Positions 1-5,521 of a stretch of 5,521 bases of DNA are shown here, in pieces. Source of the stretch: an uncultured Flavobacteriales bacterium (GTDB lineage Bacteria; Bacteroidota; Bacteroidia; Flavobacteriales_D; Sanyastnellaceae); the NCBI GenBank assembly GCA_937890245.1, contig CALACF010000138.1, positions 1 to 5,521 on the forward strand, read 5' to 3'. A program made the translations under genes and the position numbers. Under the pieces are notes generated by a model. It had not been told where the DNA came from and ran no database searches. It saw nothing but the letters and a program-made list of their open reading frames with translations. How positions within the stretch are numbered: the first letter of the stretch is position 1; each line of letters begins with the position of its first letter.

Positions 1-2
1 TC

Positions 3-164
3 GCATGGCCATCGACGGCTGGGTACACCTACAGGGTGCAGCACTCGTCAGACATGGTTACGTGGACAAACGCCTCCAAGCTGATCACTGCCACTGCCAC
101 CACCTCCAACTGGACAGACATCACAGGTGTCGCCGGGTCGGCTTCATTTTTCCGTGTGCAGCAG
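3..164 (+). other. Protein module: C-terminal part of a 'YRVQ-S-D-VTWTN ... FFRVQQ' repeat
   Basis: The translation across the left edge reads Y-R-V-Q-H-S-S-D-M-V-T-W-T-N and closes about 40 residues later with S-F-F-R-V-Q-Q. Paired YRV...DLVNW / FYRV motifs are familiar at the ends of large extracellular proteins of Verrucomicrobia and Planctomycetes, where they form a small beta module. Here the module is near the left edge of a much longer protein and the sequence continues upstream. The resemblance is from memory of the motif pattern; the exact Pfam family is not claimed. Confidence 0.55.
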
Positions 165-3100
165 ATCACTCCCTCGTCGACGACTGTCGTTGGGACGACA
201 TACGAGCTGCTGAGCGCCTCCGCCATGCTCGTCCGTGAGATCGACCCTACTGACGCGACAATCGTCCGCTACTCTGACGAGAACGAAAGTGTAGACGTTA
301 CTTACAACTTCACGACACACGCCTACACCGCCAATTTCCCGCACGGCGTGCAGGCAAACGTGCGTGTCCGTGCGCACTGGGCGGCGGCAGGCACTGAGGT
401 TATCCGGCCTGAGCCTGACAAGACCATCATCGTGTCATCGGGCACCTCGTCGACCCAGCTCCCACAGCTCAACCACACGGCGTTTACAAACTTCGACGTG
501 GAATACGGCTACGTCGATCTCATCGGTCGTAACGGAGACGGCGTATCTGGCTATGACCTCGTTCCAGGTAACGGTCTCTACGTGGACCTGGTGGGTTCCA
601 GTGTTGATGCCGCCGCTCACAACGGCTCGCTTCTGACCAAGGAGGTATTCACGTTTGAGGCGGGCAAGGATTATCGGCTGACCCTCCAGCTGGCTGGCAA
701 TCAGCGGCAGGCCGGTACAGGCTACACGGTCACGACAGACGTAGACGACGGGGCTGTACTACCCTCTCAGACCACGAGCATTGCCGACTACCTGTCTCCG
801 TTCACCGACTACGCGTTTGACTGGACACAGGCGGCCCTCGCCACCGGCAAGGTGCGCGTGAACCACGAACCGTCGCCGTCGTACAACTCCGGTCTGCTGC
901 TGGGGTCAGTCACCCTGGAGAACATCACGGACGGGACGACCCTGTTTTTCGATAATTTCGACACGCTGACCGAAACATTCCTCCCGAAGACCATCTGCTA
1001 CCAGGACCGACCAGAGGATGAGGTCGACATCGACTCGCTGCTCTACGAGACAGTGGACGAGTACCCATGGCGTCGCGATCTGACCCCGGGCGGTGAGCTG
1101 GTGGAGGACGACTCTTACCGGACGCCGCTGGTGGCGGACTACGCCACTGACGCAGTCGAGTCCGCCATCGCACTGAAGGACCACACAGGCGTTGACTGGA
1201 ATCTCTACGGCATCACGACTGAGAACACACCTATACGCATGGTGTTCGAAATCCAGGCGGAGGCCACGTACGTCCCAGGGAGGCTGGCTATCGGATTTTC
1301 GGGTGAGTTCAAGGACCTGAACGACCTGTCGGCGGAGGACGTGTCGATGATCAACACGCTCGATGACCTCGACGTGGTGATGCAGGCTGGTTGGAAACTT
1401 TACCATATCGGGCTGGTGAACGGCGTGCTCGTGGCTGACCCTCAATCATTCAATGCGGACGCCCACCGCACCAACCTGGTAGGTTGGCTGCCTTTCAACG
1501 AGCATCCCGACGACGACTTGGAGGCCAGGGACGTGTCGTCGTTCGTGACGCCTCAGGTGCTGGCTGGCGTAGTGCCAGCTGACCGTGTGTGGCACGCTGA
1601 CCGGGGCTGGCACCTGAACCTTCGCTCCGGCGTGGCAGTGTCGACGAACAAATTCCGGTTCGCCAGCGACGATTGGACCCTCTCCTTCTGGTGGAAGGCT
1701 GGCATCGAGACTGGCGTGGATTCTTCGATAGTGCTCGATTACGGACCGGCCCAGTTCACTCTCAACAACGTCACAGGTGCGATGACAGGCACCGTGCAGA
1801 ACGCCGCTGGCGTAGCCACGGCTGTCACGTTCCCGGCAGTGAGCGGCGAGTGGAAGTTCTACTCCGTCACGGTGGTTAGCGGACTCACCCCGTCAGTCAC
1901 CTCTTACTCGGGAGATATGGACACGGCTGTCACCAGCAGCGCCACCGCCGCCGCGATGAGCGGATTTGACGAGGATGACGTGCTGATGACCATCCGGGGC
2001 GGCAACCGGTCGTGGGGCATCCATGACCTGCGCATATGGGACGGTTCCAAGACGGCCACCGAGATCGAAGCGATCAGATACCACGCTCCCAAAAACACCG
2101 AGGCACTCTACTCGGTCGTCTACCTGGAGACGCTCAATCGCCAGGATCGCCACGGCCTCAAAGTCATCGACAACGGCTGGGCGTTCCCGGATGCGATGCC
2201 AGCGTGGACCAGGACGAAGGCTGAGAAGCGCGTCCACCGCTACACCGCCAACGGAGAATACGTCGGTGAAGGCCGGTTCAAGGAAGTGGGAGTTGGCGGT
2301 GGCCGCCAACTCCCGGCAGTCTACAAGCTGGGCCAGCAGTTTTTCGGAATGCCCGCTTCAGGCACGGCAGCTGTATCCTACCAGCATGGGGCCTTGCCCG
2401 GCTGGAACGAGAAATGGCTCGGTGTCGTAGGCCAGTACATCACAGTGGACCACTCCACAGGCTCAACAGCCACAGGTTTCCCTGGGTCAGGAACGCAATC
2501 GGGCACGGTCATCCCCTGGGCGAATGCCATGGCCCAGACCAACCCCAACCGGGACCGATTCTGGCTGAAGGGTGAAACTGGCGTGGTCCACGAGGTGAAA
2601 CTTGAGACAAATCCGACTCCTACCCTGGTGTCGGGGACGAATGCCCGCGTCCGATCTGACGCGGAGGTGCTTCTGACCAACGCAACGGTTACGGAGGCCA
2701 ACCGCTACTCTGAGCACCCCACCGGGCCGGTCGAAGAGCTGCAAAATTTCACCCACGCCCTGACGGTGGCCGCAGACGGCGAGGTCTACCAGAAGTCGTC
2801 AGCCGGGTTCAGGACGAGCCTTCCACTCTATCTCTACGCCAACAGCGAAGTCGTGGAATCCGCCGTGGCGCCAGCCGCCTACAGCCGCTGGGAGGATAGC
2901 AACGCATTCGGTGTGGCCCAGGTGCCCCCAGTGGCTGCCCGCCAGGATGCAGGGGAGATCGCGTTTGTGAACGGGGTTGCTGCGACGAGCATCGCAGCTG
3001 GAAACTACCGCCTGGCCATTACGTCGCACAACGTAGGCAAGGTCGACCGCGAATTTGACGGGTTCAACGTGGAGATCACAGTCGGTGGAGTTGTCCTGTC

Positions 3101-4706
3101 AAAACGGCTCTTGGCAGGCATGGCAGGCAACAGCATAGCTGGCACGGACGTATTCGATTTCGAGATCACGGCGCCCATCACGGGCGTGTGGGTGCTGTCC
3201 ATCCTGTGGACCAATAATTTCGACGATCCCGCCCGAGGCACAACGCGCCAACTGGCGATTGACGGCTACGAGCTGCGCAGGTTGGCTACCGAACTTTACG
3301 AGGTGGCGCTGGCCGCGACAGGCACCCAGCCGACGATCACGAAGTTGCACACGACATCTTTCTCGGGTACGACCCCAGGCGGCTGGTTGGCGACCATCAA
3401 CAGCTATGGCACGATCATCCACCAGGCCCACGAATCAAAGGTCTACCCATCGAACGACACCCTCACGACCCCGTCGCCGTTGGCCAACATGCTGACGGCG
3501 ACTACGCCGTTTCGCCGCGAGGATCACCTGGTTGACGCTGACTTTGTTGTGCCAGCAGGGACGACGGCTGCCTTCCCTGCCATGCAGGGAACGAGCTCAA
3601 GCTCGTCATCATCCAGCCTCAGTTCGTCATCATCCAGTTCCGAGATCAGTACCAGCTTCAGCAGCTCATCCAGCTCATCCAGCTCTGTTTCGAGCAGTTC
3701 AAGTTCATCTTCACGCAGCTCCAGCAGCTCAAGTTCGTGCAGTGGATGCCCTGTCTTGGATGCGGTCACATTCAGCCCGGCCAGTGGCAACGCGGCGCCG
3801 CAGACGGTGACGCTGGCGAATACGGAGGGAAGCGCCATCATCTACTACACGGATGACGGGTCAGACCCGATTACTTCGCAGACCAGGCTGACGTACTCAG
3901 TGCCATTCTCAGTGCCAGTGCCAGCCACGATCAAGGCGTGGGCAACGGCGGCCGGGTTCATGTCCCCGCCAGTGTCCAGCGCCACGTACGTTACCTCGGC
4001 TGGCCAGGTCGAGCAGCCCTACTTCAGCCCGGCCAGCGGGGCTGTGGTGCCGACCACCGTCACGCTTGCGACGAACACCGCTGGCGCCGCCATATTTTAC
4101 GACATCAACTCAACATCGTCTTCGCCTCCGTCAACGCCCTACACCGTGCCACTGGCACTCACCGTGCCGTCGACTATCCGCGCCATCGCTACCAAGACGG
4201 CGATGACCGACTCGGTCATCACAGCGGCCAGCTACGGCCTGACAGAGGAGTTTGCATTCAGCTACCTGGACTCCGTGAGCGACAGGGCTGGACCCTGGTA
4301 CACGTTCGCTCCTAACGCGGCGCCTGACTTCCACTTTGCAGGTGTGTTCACCTTGTCTTCAAGCAAGACCCTAAAGCGAGTGTTCGTCACCCTTTCAAAC
4401 GCAGCAGGAACGTCAGGTGGAAACCCGCTGGCCACGACGCCAGACGGGTCGCAGGTGTGGGACACCACCAACACAAATTATCCGGGCGGGGCGCCGTGGT
4501 ACCCCCTGGTGCTCTTCCAGGGAGCGACGCAGAAAAATACCTTCTACCAGATTTCGAGCCTGAACATTCAGATTTCGTCGTCGTCGACTTATCGTTTGGA
4601 CATGTACGGGCAGATTAACGCCTACCCAGGAGCAGGTGAATACTGGAAATGCGTCGTGTTCTTCACTGACGGCACCAGCATCACCAAGATTGTAAGCTTG
4701 TCCTAA
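3..4706 (+). CDS. Giant modular LamG / poly-Ser / CHB_HEX-like surface or phage appendage protein (5'-partial)
   Basis: One uninterrupted frame runs from the left edge to a TAA at 4704-4706. A GTG at base 36 is the first possible start in the window, but the frame is open upstream and reads YTYRV-Q-HSSDMVTW across that codon, a known module pattern, so the real start is outside. Residues are numbered from that GTG. Order: YRVQ/SFFRVQQ module (to ~43), jelly-roll module (172-311), acidic unassigned part (312-480), LamG-like domain (481-685), unassigned region (686-971), beta-sandwich (972-1083), Thr/Ser-rich connector (1084-1186), poly-Ser linker (1187-1236), two CHB_HEX_C_1-like repeats (1241-1401), C-terminal beta domain (1402-1556). 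Only four cysteines are seen. No catalytic motif, transmembrane helix, LPXTG or PEP-CTERM sorting tail is visible. The probable role is glycan or surface binding, as a phage tail appendage or a bacterial adhesin; the function is inferred from domain types, not shown. Confidence 0.95.
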   Translation, partial: AWPSTAGYTYRVQHSSDMVTWTNASKLITATATTSNWTDITGVAGSASFFRVQQITPSSTTVVGTTYELLSASAMLVREIDPTDATIVRYSDENESVDVTYNFTTHAYTANFPHGVQANVRVRAHWAAAGTEVIRPEPDKTIIVSSGTSSTQLPQLNHTAFTNFDVEYGYVDLIGRNGDGVSGYDLVPGNGLYVDLVGSSVDAAAHNGSLLTKEVFTFEAGKDYRLTLQLAGNQRQAGTGYTVTTDVDDGAVLPSQTTSIADYLSPFTDYAFDWTQAALATGKVRVNHEPSPSYNSGLLLGSVTLENITDGTTLFFDNFDTLTETFLPKTICYQDRPEDEVDIDSLLYETVDEYPWRRDLTPGGELVEDDSYRTPLVADYATDAVESAIALKDHTGVDWNLYGITTENTPIRMVFEIQAEATYVPGRLAIGFSGEFKDLNDLSAEDVSMINTLDDLDVVMQAGWKLYHIGLVNGVLVADPQSFNADAHRTNLVGWLPFNEHPDDDLEARDVSSFVTPQVLAGVVPADRVWHADRGWHLNLRSGVAVSTNKFRFASDDWTLSFWWKAGIETGVDSSIVLDYGPAQFTLNNVTGAMTGTVQNAAGVATAVTFPAVSGEWKFYSVTVVSGLTPSVTSYSGDMDTAVTSSATAAAMSGFDEDDVLMTIRGGNRSWGIHDLRIWDGSKTATEIEAIRYHAPKNTEALYSVVYLETLNRQDRHGLKVIDNGWAFPDAMPAWTRTKAEKRVHRYTANGEYVGEGRFKEVGVGGGRQLPAVYKLGQQFFGMPASGTAAVSYQHGALPGWNEKWLGVVGQYITVDHSTGSTATGFPGSGTQSGTVIPWANAMAQTNPNRDRFWLKGETGVVHEVKLETNPTPTLVSGTNARVRSDAEVLLTNATVTEANRYSEHPTGPVEELQNFTHALTVAADGEVYQKSSAGFRTSLPLYLYANSEVVESAVAPAAYSRWEDSNAFGVAQVPPVAARQDAGEIAFVNGVAATSIAAGNYRLAITSHNVGKVDREFDGFNVEITVGGVVLSKRLLAGMAGNSIAGTDVFDFEITAPITGVWVLSILWTNNFDDPARGTTRQLAIDGYELRRLATELYEVALAATGTQPTITKLHTTSFSGTTPGGWLATINSYGTIIHQAHESKVYPSNDTLTTPSPLANMLTATTPFRREDHLVDADFVVPAGTTAAFPAMQGTSSSSSSSSLSSSSSSSEISTSFSSSSSSSSSVSSSSSSSSRSSSSSSSCSGCPVLDAVTFSPASGNAAPQTVTLANTEGSAIIYYTDDGSDPITSQTRLTYSVPFSVPVPATIKAWATAAGFMSPPVSSATYVTSAGQVEQPYFSPASGAVVPTTVTLATNTAGAAIFYDINSTSSSPPSTPYTVPLALTVPSTIRAIATKTAMTDSVITAASYGLTEEFAFSYLDSVSDRAGPWYTFAPNAAPDFHFAGVFTLSSSKTLKRVFVTLSNAAGTSGGNPLATTPDGSQVWDTTNTNYPGGAPWYPLVLFQGATQKNTFYQISSLNIQISSSSTYRLDMYGQINAYPGAGEYWKCVVFFTDGTSITKIVSLS
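549..968 (+). other. Protein module: jelly-roll, DUF642/choice-of-anchor-like (residues 172-311)
   Basis: The segment opens with L-V-P-G-N-G-L-Y-V-D-L-V-G-S-S, continues with F-T-F-E-A-G-K-D-Y-R-L-T-L-Q-L-A-G-N-Q-R, then S-P-F-T-D-Y, and closes with G-L-L-L-G-S-V-T-L-E-N and F-F-D-N-F. The order 'GNGxYVDLxGS - AGxxYxLxxxLAGNQR - PFT - GLLLxxVxL' is the pattern of galactose-binding-like jelly rolls annotated DUF642 or choice-of-anchor in PEP-CTERM-type proteins. Such folds usually bind carbohydrate or act as spacers. Here it is embedded N-terminal to a LamG-like domain, with no sorting signal at the protein's C terminus. Confidence 0.6.
969..1475 (+). other. Unassigned acidic region between jelly-roll and LamG-like modules (residues 312-480)
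   Basis: I do not recognise this part. It is acidic (for example a D-R-P-E-D-E-V-D-I-D cluster near its start) and has one cysteine (T-I-C-Y). Its second half reads like a compact domain: D-W-N-L-Y-G-I-T, then R-M-V-F-E-I-Q-A-E, G-R-L-A-I-G-F-S-G-E-F, an Asp/Leu-rich helical-looking stretch, and W-K-L-Y-H-I-G-L-V-N-G leading into the LamG-like domain. It could be a linker plus a small alpha/beta domain. No function is assigned. Confidence 0.5.
1476..2090 (+). other. Protein module: LamG-like / concanavalin A-like domain (residues 481-685)
   Basis: At about 205 residues this fits the usual LamG_3/ConA-like size. The opening L-V-G-W-L-P-F-N-E matches the 'LvgyWpFdE' first strand. The core has W-H-L-N-L-R-S-G-V-A-V-S, then D-W-T-L-S-F-W-W-K (W547), then W-K-F-Y-S-V-T-V, and the closing strand G-I-H-D-L-R-I-W-D-G-S-K-T-A-T-E-I (I662 to about 678) matches the family's 'iddvRiynraLsaaEI' ending. 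LamG-like beta-sandwiches commonly bind glycans or other proteins and occur in bacterial surface proteins and phage tail appendages. This is the most secure domain assignment in the window. Confidence 0.85.
2091..2948 (+). other. Unassigned central region (residues 686-971)
   Basis: About 286 residues without a family I can name. Local motifs look domain-like rather than linker-like: H-R-Y-T-A-N-G-E-Y-V-G-E-G-R-F-K-E-V-G followed by V-Y-K-L-G-Q-Q-F-F-G; N-P-N-R-D-R-F-W-L-K-G-E-T-G-V-V-H-E-V-K-L-E; and E-L-Q-N-F-T-H-A-L-T-V. The basic/aromatic R-D-R-F-W-L-K-G-E is suggestive of a beta-rich structural domain. The perfect hairpin at 2288-2314 lies in its first quarter. No function is assigned. 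Confidence 0.5.
2288..2314 (+). repeat. Perfect 12-bp inverted repeat with 3-nt loop inside the large CDS
   Basis: The left arm GGGAGTTGGCGG (2288-2299) is the exact reverse complement of the right arm CCGCCAACTCCC (2303-2314), separated by TGG. A G-U pair could extend it by one (2287/2315) in RNA. It lies in frame in coding sequence for V-G-V-G-G-G-R-Q-L-P. No T-run follows (next bases CGGCAGTCT), so it is not a canonical intrinsic terminator. A stem this long and GC-rich should fold stably in mRNA or single-stranded DNA. Confidence 0.95.
2949..3284 (+). other. Protein module: predicted beta-sandwich (residues 972-1083)
   Basis: The alternating hydrophobic pattern A-G-N-Y-R-L-A-I-T-S-H-N, D-G-F-N-V-E-I-T-V-G-G, D-V-F-D-F-E-I-T-A-P, W-V-L-S-I-L-W-T-N-N and R-Q-L-A-I-D-G-Y-E-L-R-R resembles a galactose-binding or CBM-like jelly roll, ending in a strand like the 'L-x-I-D-x-V-x-L' close of such folds. 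The family is not identified from sequence alone. A tandem 9-nt repeat (TGGCAGGCA, 3112-3129) encodes part of its L-A-G-M-A-G-N loop. Confidence 0.4.
3594..3743 (+). repeat. Poly-serine linker: 42 Ser in 50 residues (residues 1187-1236)
   Basis: Serine blocks of 8, 7, 9, 8 and 7 are separated by single residues L, V and R, plus an E-I-S-T-S-F stretch in the middle, and the linker closes with C-S-G-C just past the run. All six serine codons are used (by my count AGC 12, TCA 11, AGT 7, TCC 6, TCG 4, TCT 2), so the tract is kept at the protein level rather than being a fresh single-codon slippage run, although local repeats such as AGCTCATCC in tandem are present. Poly-Ser linkers of this type are known as flexible spacers between binding modules in secreted bacterial proteins. 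Here it separates the N-terminal two thirds of the protein from the CHB_HEX-like repeats. Confidence 0.97.
3756..3989 (+). other. Protein repeat 1: CHB_HEX_C_1 / Fn3-associated-like domain (residues ~1241-1318)
   Basis: The sequence V-T-F-S-P-A-S-G, then Q-T-V-T-L-A-N-T-E-G-S-A-I-I-Y-Y-T-D-D-G-S-D-P (YYTDDGSDP at 1270-1278), then Y-S-V-P-F-S-V, T-I-K-A-W-A-T-A-A-G-F and S-S-A-T-Y is a close match to the family pattern 'PxFSPASG...PVTVTLS..TPGAxIYYTTDGSDPT...Y..P..V....TIKAxAxAxG...S.vatatY'. These domains accompany carbohydrate-active enzymes and adhesins as beta-sandwich accessory modules. Together with the next repeat it forms a tandem pair spaced 84 codons apart; TTCAGCCCGGCCAG is identical at the start of both (3771 and 4023). 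Confidence 0.85.
4008..4238 (+). other. Protein repeat 2: divergent CHB_HEX_C_1-like domain (residues ~1325-1401)
   Basis: It follows repeat 1 after a short A-G-Q linker and keeps Y-F-S-P-A-S-G, T-T-V-T-L-A-T-N-T-A-G-A-A-I-F-Y, Y-T-V-P-L-A-L, T-I-R-A-I-A-T-K-T and A-A-S-Y. It lacks the T-T-D-G-S-D-P turn, which is replaced after Y1355 by D-I-N-S-T-S-S-S-P-P-S-T. This is the hallmark turn of the family, so this copy has diverged or lost its original contact site. The matched start implies duplication within the gene. Confidence 0.8.
4239..4703 (+). other. C-terminal beta domain of the large protein (residues 1402-1556)
   Basis: About 155 residues form the last module. Aromatic-rich strands include F-A-F-S-Y-L-D, P-W-Y-T-F-A-P, L-K-R-V-F-V-T-L-S-N, W-Y-P-L-V-L-F-Q (near 1489), Y-R-L-D-M-Y-G-Q and W-K-C-V-V-F-F-T-D-G. 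It resembles a carbohydrate-binding-like sandwich, but I cannot name a family. As the terminal domain it is a candidate receptor-binding tip if this is a phage appendage. It has no sorting or anchoring signal. Confidence 0.4.
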
Positions 4707-4708
4707 TG
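4704..4708 (+). promoter_or_regulatory. TAATG translational coupling junction
   Basis: The stop TAA of the large gene and the ATG of the next share the A at 4706. No Shine-Dalgarno-like purine run is seen in the preceding 20 bases. This arrangement usually means that ribosomes ending the first gene re-start on the second. It supports the ATG at 4706 as the real start; the next in-frame ATG lies over 40 codons downstream, inside the first beta module. Confidence 0.85.
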
Positions 4709-5521
4709 AACAACATAGGCGACATCGTAACATTCGAGGTGTTTGGTGACCTTCCAGCTGGACAGGCGTTCACATTCGTGTGGAACTGGTGGGACGGGGA
4801 GGTCACGGCTACGTCGACTCAGTCGACCACCAAGCGCATCAACATGGGCGGAAACCCTGCCGACGCCTACCTGCTTCGCTACACCGTTATGATGGTGGAC
4901 GCAGAGGGCACGTCAGAGGTCTTTCAAGGGTCAATCTCGGTGAACAACCCGCCGACGATTGTGCCGCCACCGACGGCCACACCAAACGACACCACCTTCC
5001 CATTCTCGACTATCCTTCGCATCCAGGCGTTCGACTTTGAGCTGCCAACCCAGACCTATGCGTGGTTTCAGGGCGATGTCTACCTGGGCGAAGGGACCAT
5101 AGCCAACGCTGGATCAGTTCCAGGCCGCTACAGTGGTACGCTCGTGAACGCCTACGCCTCCACGTCCAACGAGCTGACCTACATCGGTGCTGCCAACGCA
5201 GACGTGCGGGTTCTTGCCATGGACGCGGACAGCGGCACCACCGCATTTGACTTCCAGGTGCGCGGACGGTCAGCCATCAATCCGTTCGCATCGTCCAACA
5301 TAGTCACGCCTGGCGTCATCTTCGAGGTGATCACTCAGCCCACTCGGATAGGACCCTTACAAACGGCTGAGTTCGTGATCTACACTCCGATCATGGACGT
5401 GGAGCCGACTTTCCTCTGGGAGTATGAGGCGGGAGATGGGTGGGTTGTAGCGACAACCAGCGCCGGGGCAACCACGCCCCAGCGTGACGGTTCGTACCTC
5501 AACAGCGACATCAAAGCCCTG
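4706..5521 (+). CDS. PKD/Ig-like repeat protein, probable structural or adhesion protein (3'-partial)
   Basis: The frame opens at the ATG of the TAATG overlap with the preceding gene and stays open for 272 codons to the window edge, so the C terminus is missing. No Shine-Dalgarno is visible just upstream; translation probably depends on termination-reinitiation from the upstream gene. The N terminus (MNNIGDIVTFEVFG) enters a beta domain directly, with no signal peptide. Visible modules: about 1-80, with a W26-N-W-W-D-G motif and ending at V79-N-N-P-P, a typical PKD/Ig-like boundary; about 84-188, with an F-D-F-E-L-P...Y-A-W-F segment; and a third starting near residue 203 with FEVITQP and FLWEYEAGDGW. 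The strand-rich pattern with aromatic residues before short acidic turns suits PKD or Ig-like folds. No enzyme motif is seen. The overlap implies co-expression with, and possibly assembly beside, the large protein. A phage structural protein is favoured over a secreted protein because a leader is absent. Confidence 0.92.
   Translation, partial: MNNIGDIVTFEVFGDLPAGQAFTFVWNWWDGEVTATSTQSTTKRINMGGNPADAYLLRYTVMMVDAEGTSEVFQGSISVNNPPTIVPPPTATPNDTTFPFSTILRIQAFDFELPTQTYAWFQGDVYLGEGTIANAGSVPGRYSGTLVNAYASTSNELTYIGAANADVRVLAMDADSGTTAFDFQVRGRSAINPFASSNIVTPGVIFEVITQPTRIGPLQTAEFVIYTPIMDVEPTFLWEYEAGDGWVVATTSAGATTPQRDGSYLNSDIKAL

Noticed and set aside
36..38. GTG as the start codon of the large gene
   Set aside because: The frame is open to the left edge and the upstream residues (YTYR) complete a known YRVQ-type motif; there is no ribosome binding site. 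The codon is read as an internal valine.
906..1445. 179-codon open frame on the minus strand
   Set aside because: It lies wholly opposite the large gene in GC-rich DNA, its translation is compositionally odd with no recognisable motif, and there is no ribosome binding site or independent support.
1563..1579. 6-bp stem GCTGGC / GCCAGC with a 5-nt loop
   Set aside because: Short enough to be expected by chance in GC-rich coding DNA of this length.
1893..2309. 138-codon minus-strand frame antisense to the LamG region
   Set aside because: The plus strand has strong LamG-like coding similarity across the same bases; the antisense product shows no recognisable domain.
2288..2325. Hairpin as an intrinsic terminator
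   Set aside because: No run of T follows the stem and it sits in the middle of an open gene with coding similarity continuing past it.
3524..3841. Minus-strand frame rich in Glu/Leu/Asp repeats
   Set aside because: This is the mirror of the poly-Ser codons read in reverse complement; the low-complexity pattern is an artefact of the opposite strand.
3899..3926. Imperfect CAGTGCCA repeats
   Set aside because: Short and explained by coding for Y-S-V-P-F-S-V-P-V-P-A within the first CHB_HEX-like repeat.

Overview
The window is almost entirely coding on the + strand: one very large, 5'-truncated gene (at least 1,567 codons; residues below are counted from an internal GTG at base 36 because the true start lies upstream) and, joined to it by a TAATG stop/start overlap, a second gene that runs off the right edge. 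There is no intergenic space, tRNA, rRNA, CRISPR array, insertion sequence or recognisable promoter or terminator.

Both products look like mosaic, all-beta surface or structural proteins with no recognisable enzyme motif. In order, the large protein carries: the tail of a 'YRVQ-S-D-VTW' module of the kind seen in PVC-group (Verrucomicrobia/Planctomycetes) surface proteins; a jelly-roll module resembling DUF642/choice-of-anchor proteins; an unassigned acidic stretch; a LamG/concanavalin A-like domain; a long unassigned region; another predicted beta-sandwich; a 50-residue poly-serine linker ending in a C-S-G-C motif; two tandem chitobiase/hexosaminidase C-terminal-like (CHB_HEX_C_1/Fn3-associated) repeats; and a C-terminal beta domain. 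The second protein starts directly in PKD/Ig-like repeats, without a signal peptide.

The organism cannot be fixed from this sequence. The DNA is GC-rich. The tight gene packing, the lack of a signal peptide on the second protein, and the collection of carbohydrate-binding-type modules around a poly-Ser linker fit best with the tail-fibre/virion-appendage region of a tailed phage, perhaps of an aquatic PVC-group host. A bacterial cell-surface adhesin operon is the main alternative. In either case the likely role is adhesion, with the LamG and CHB_HEX-like parts presumably contacting glycans.

The most unexpected nucleotide-level signal is a perfect 12-bp inverted repeat with a 3-nt loop inside the large gene (2288-2314). 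Nothing in the window amounts to a clearly new multi-gene system; the most novel-looking parts are the unassigned domains and the modular architecture.
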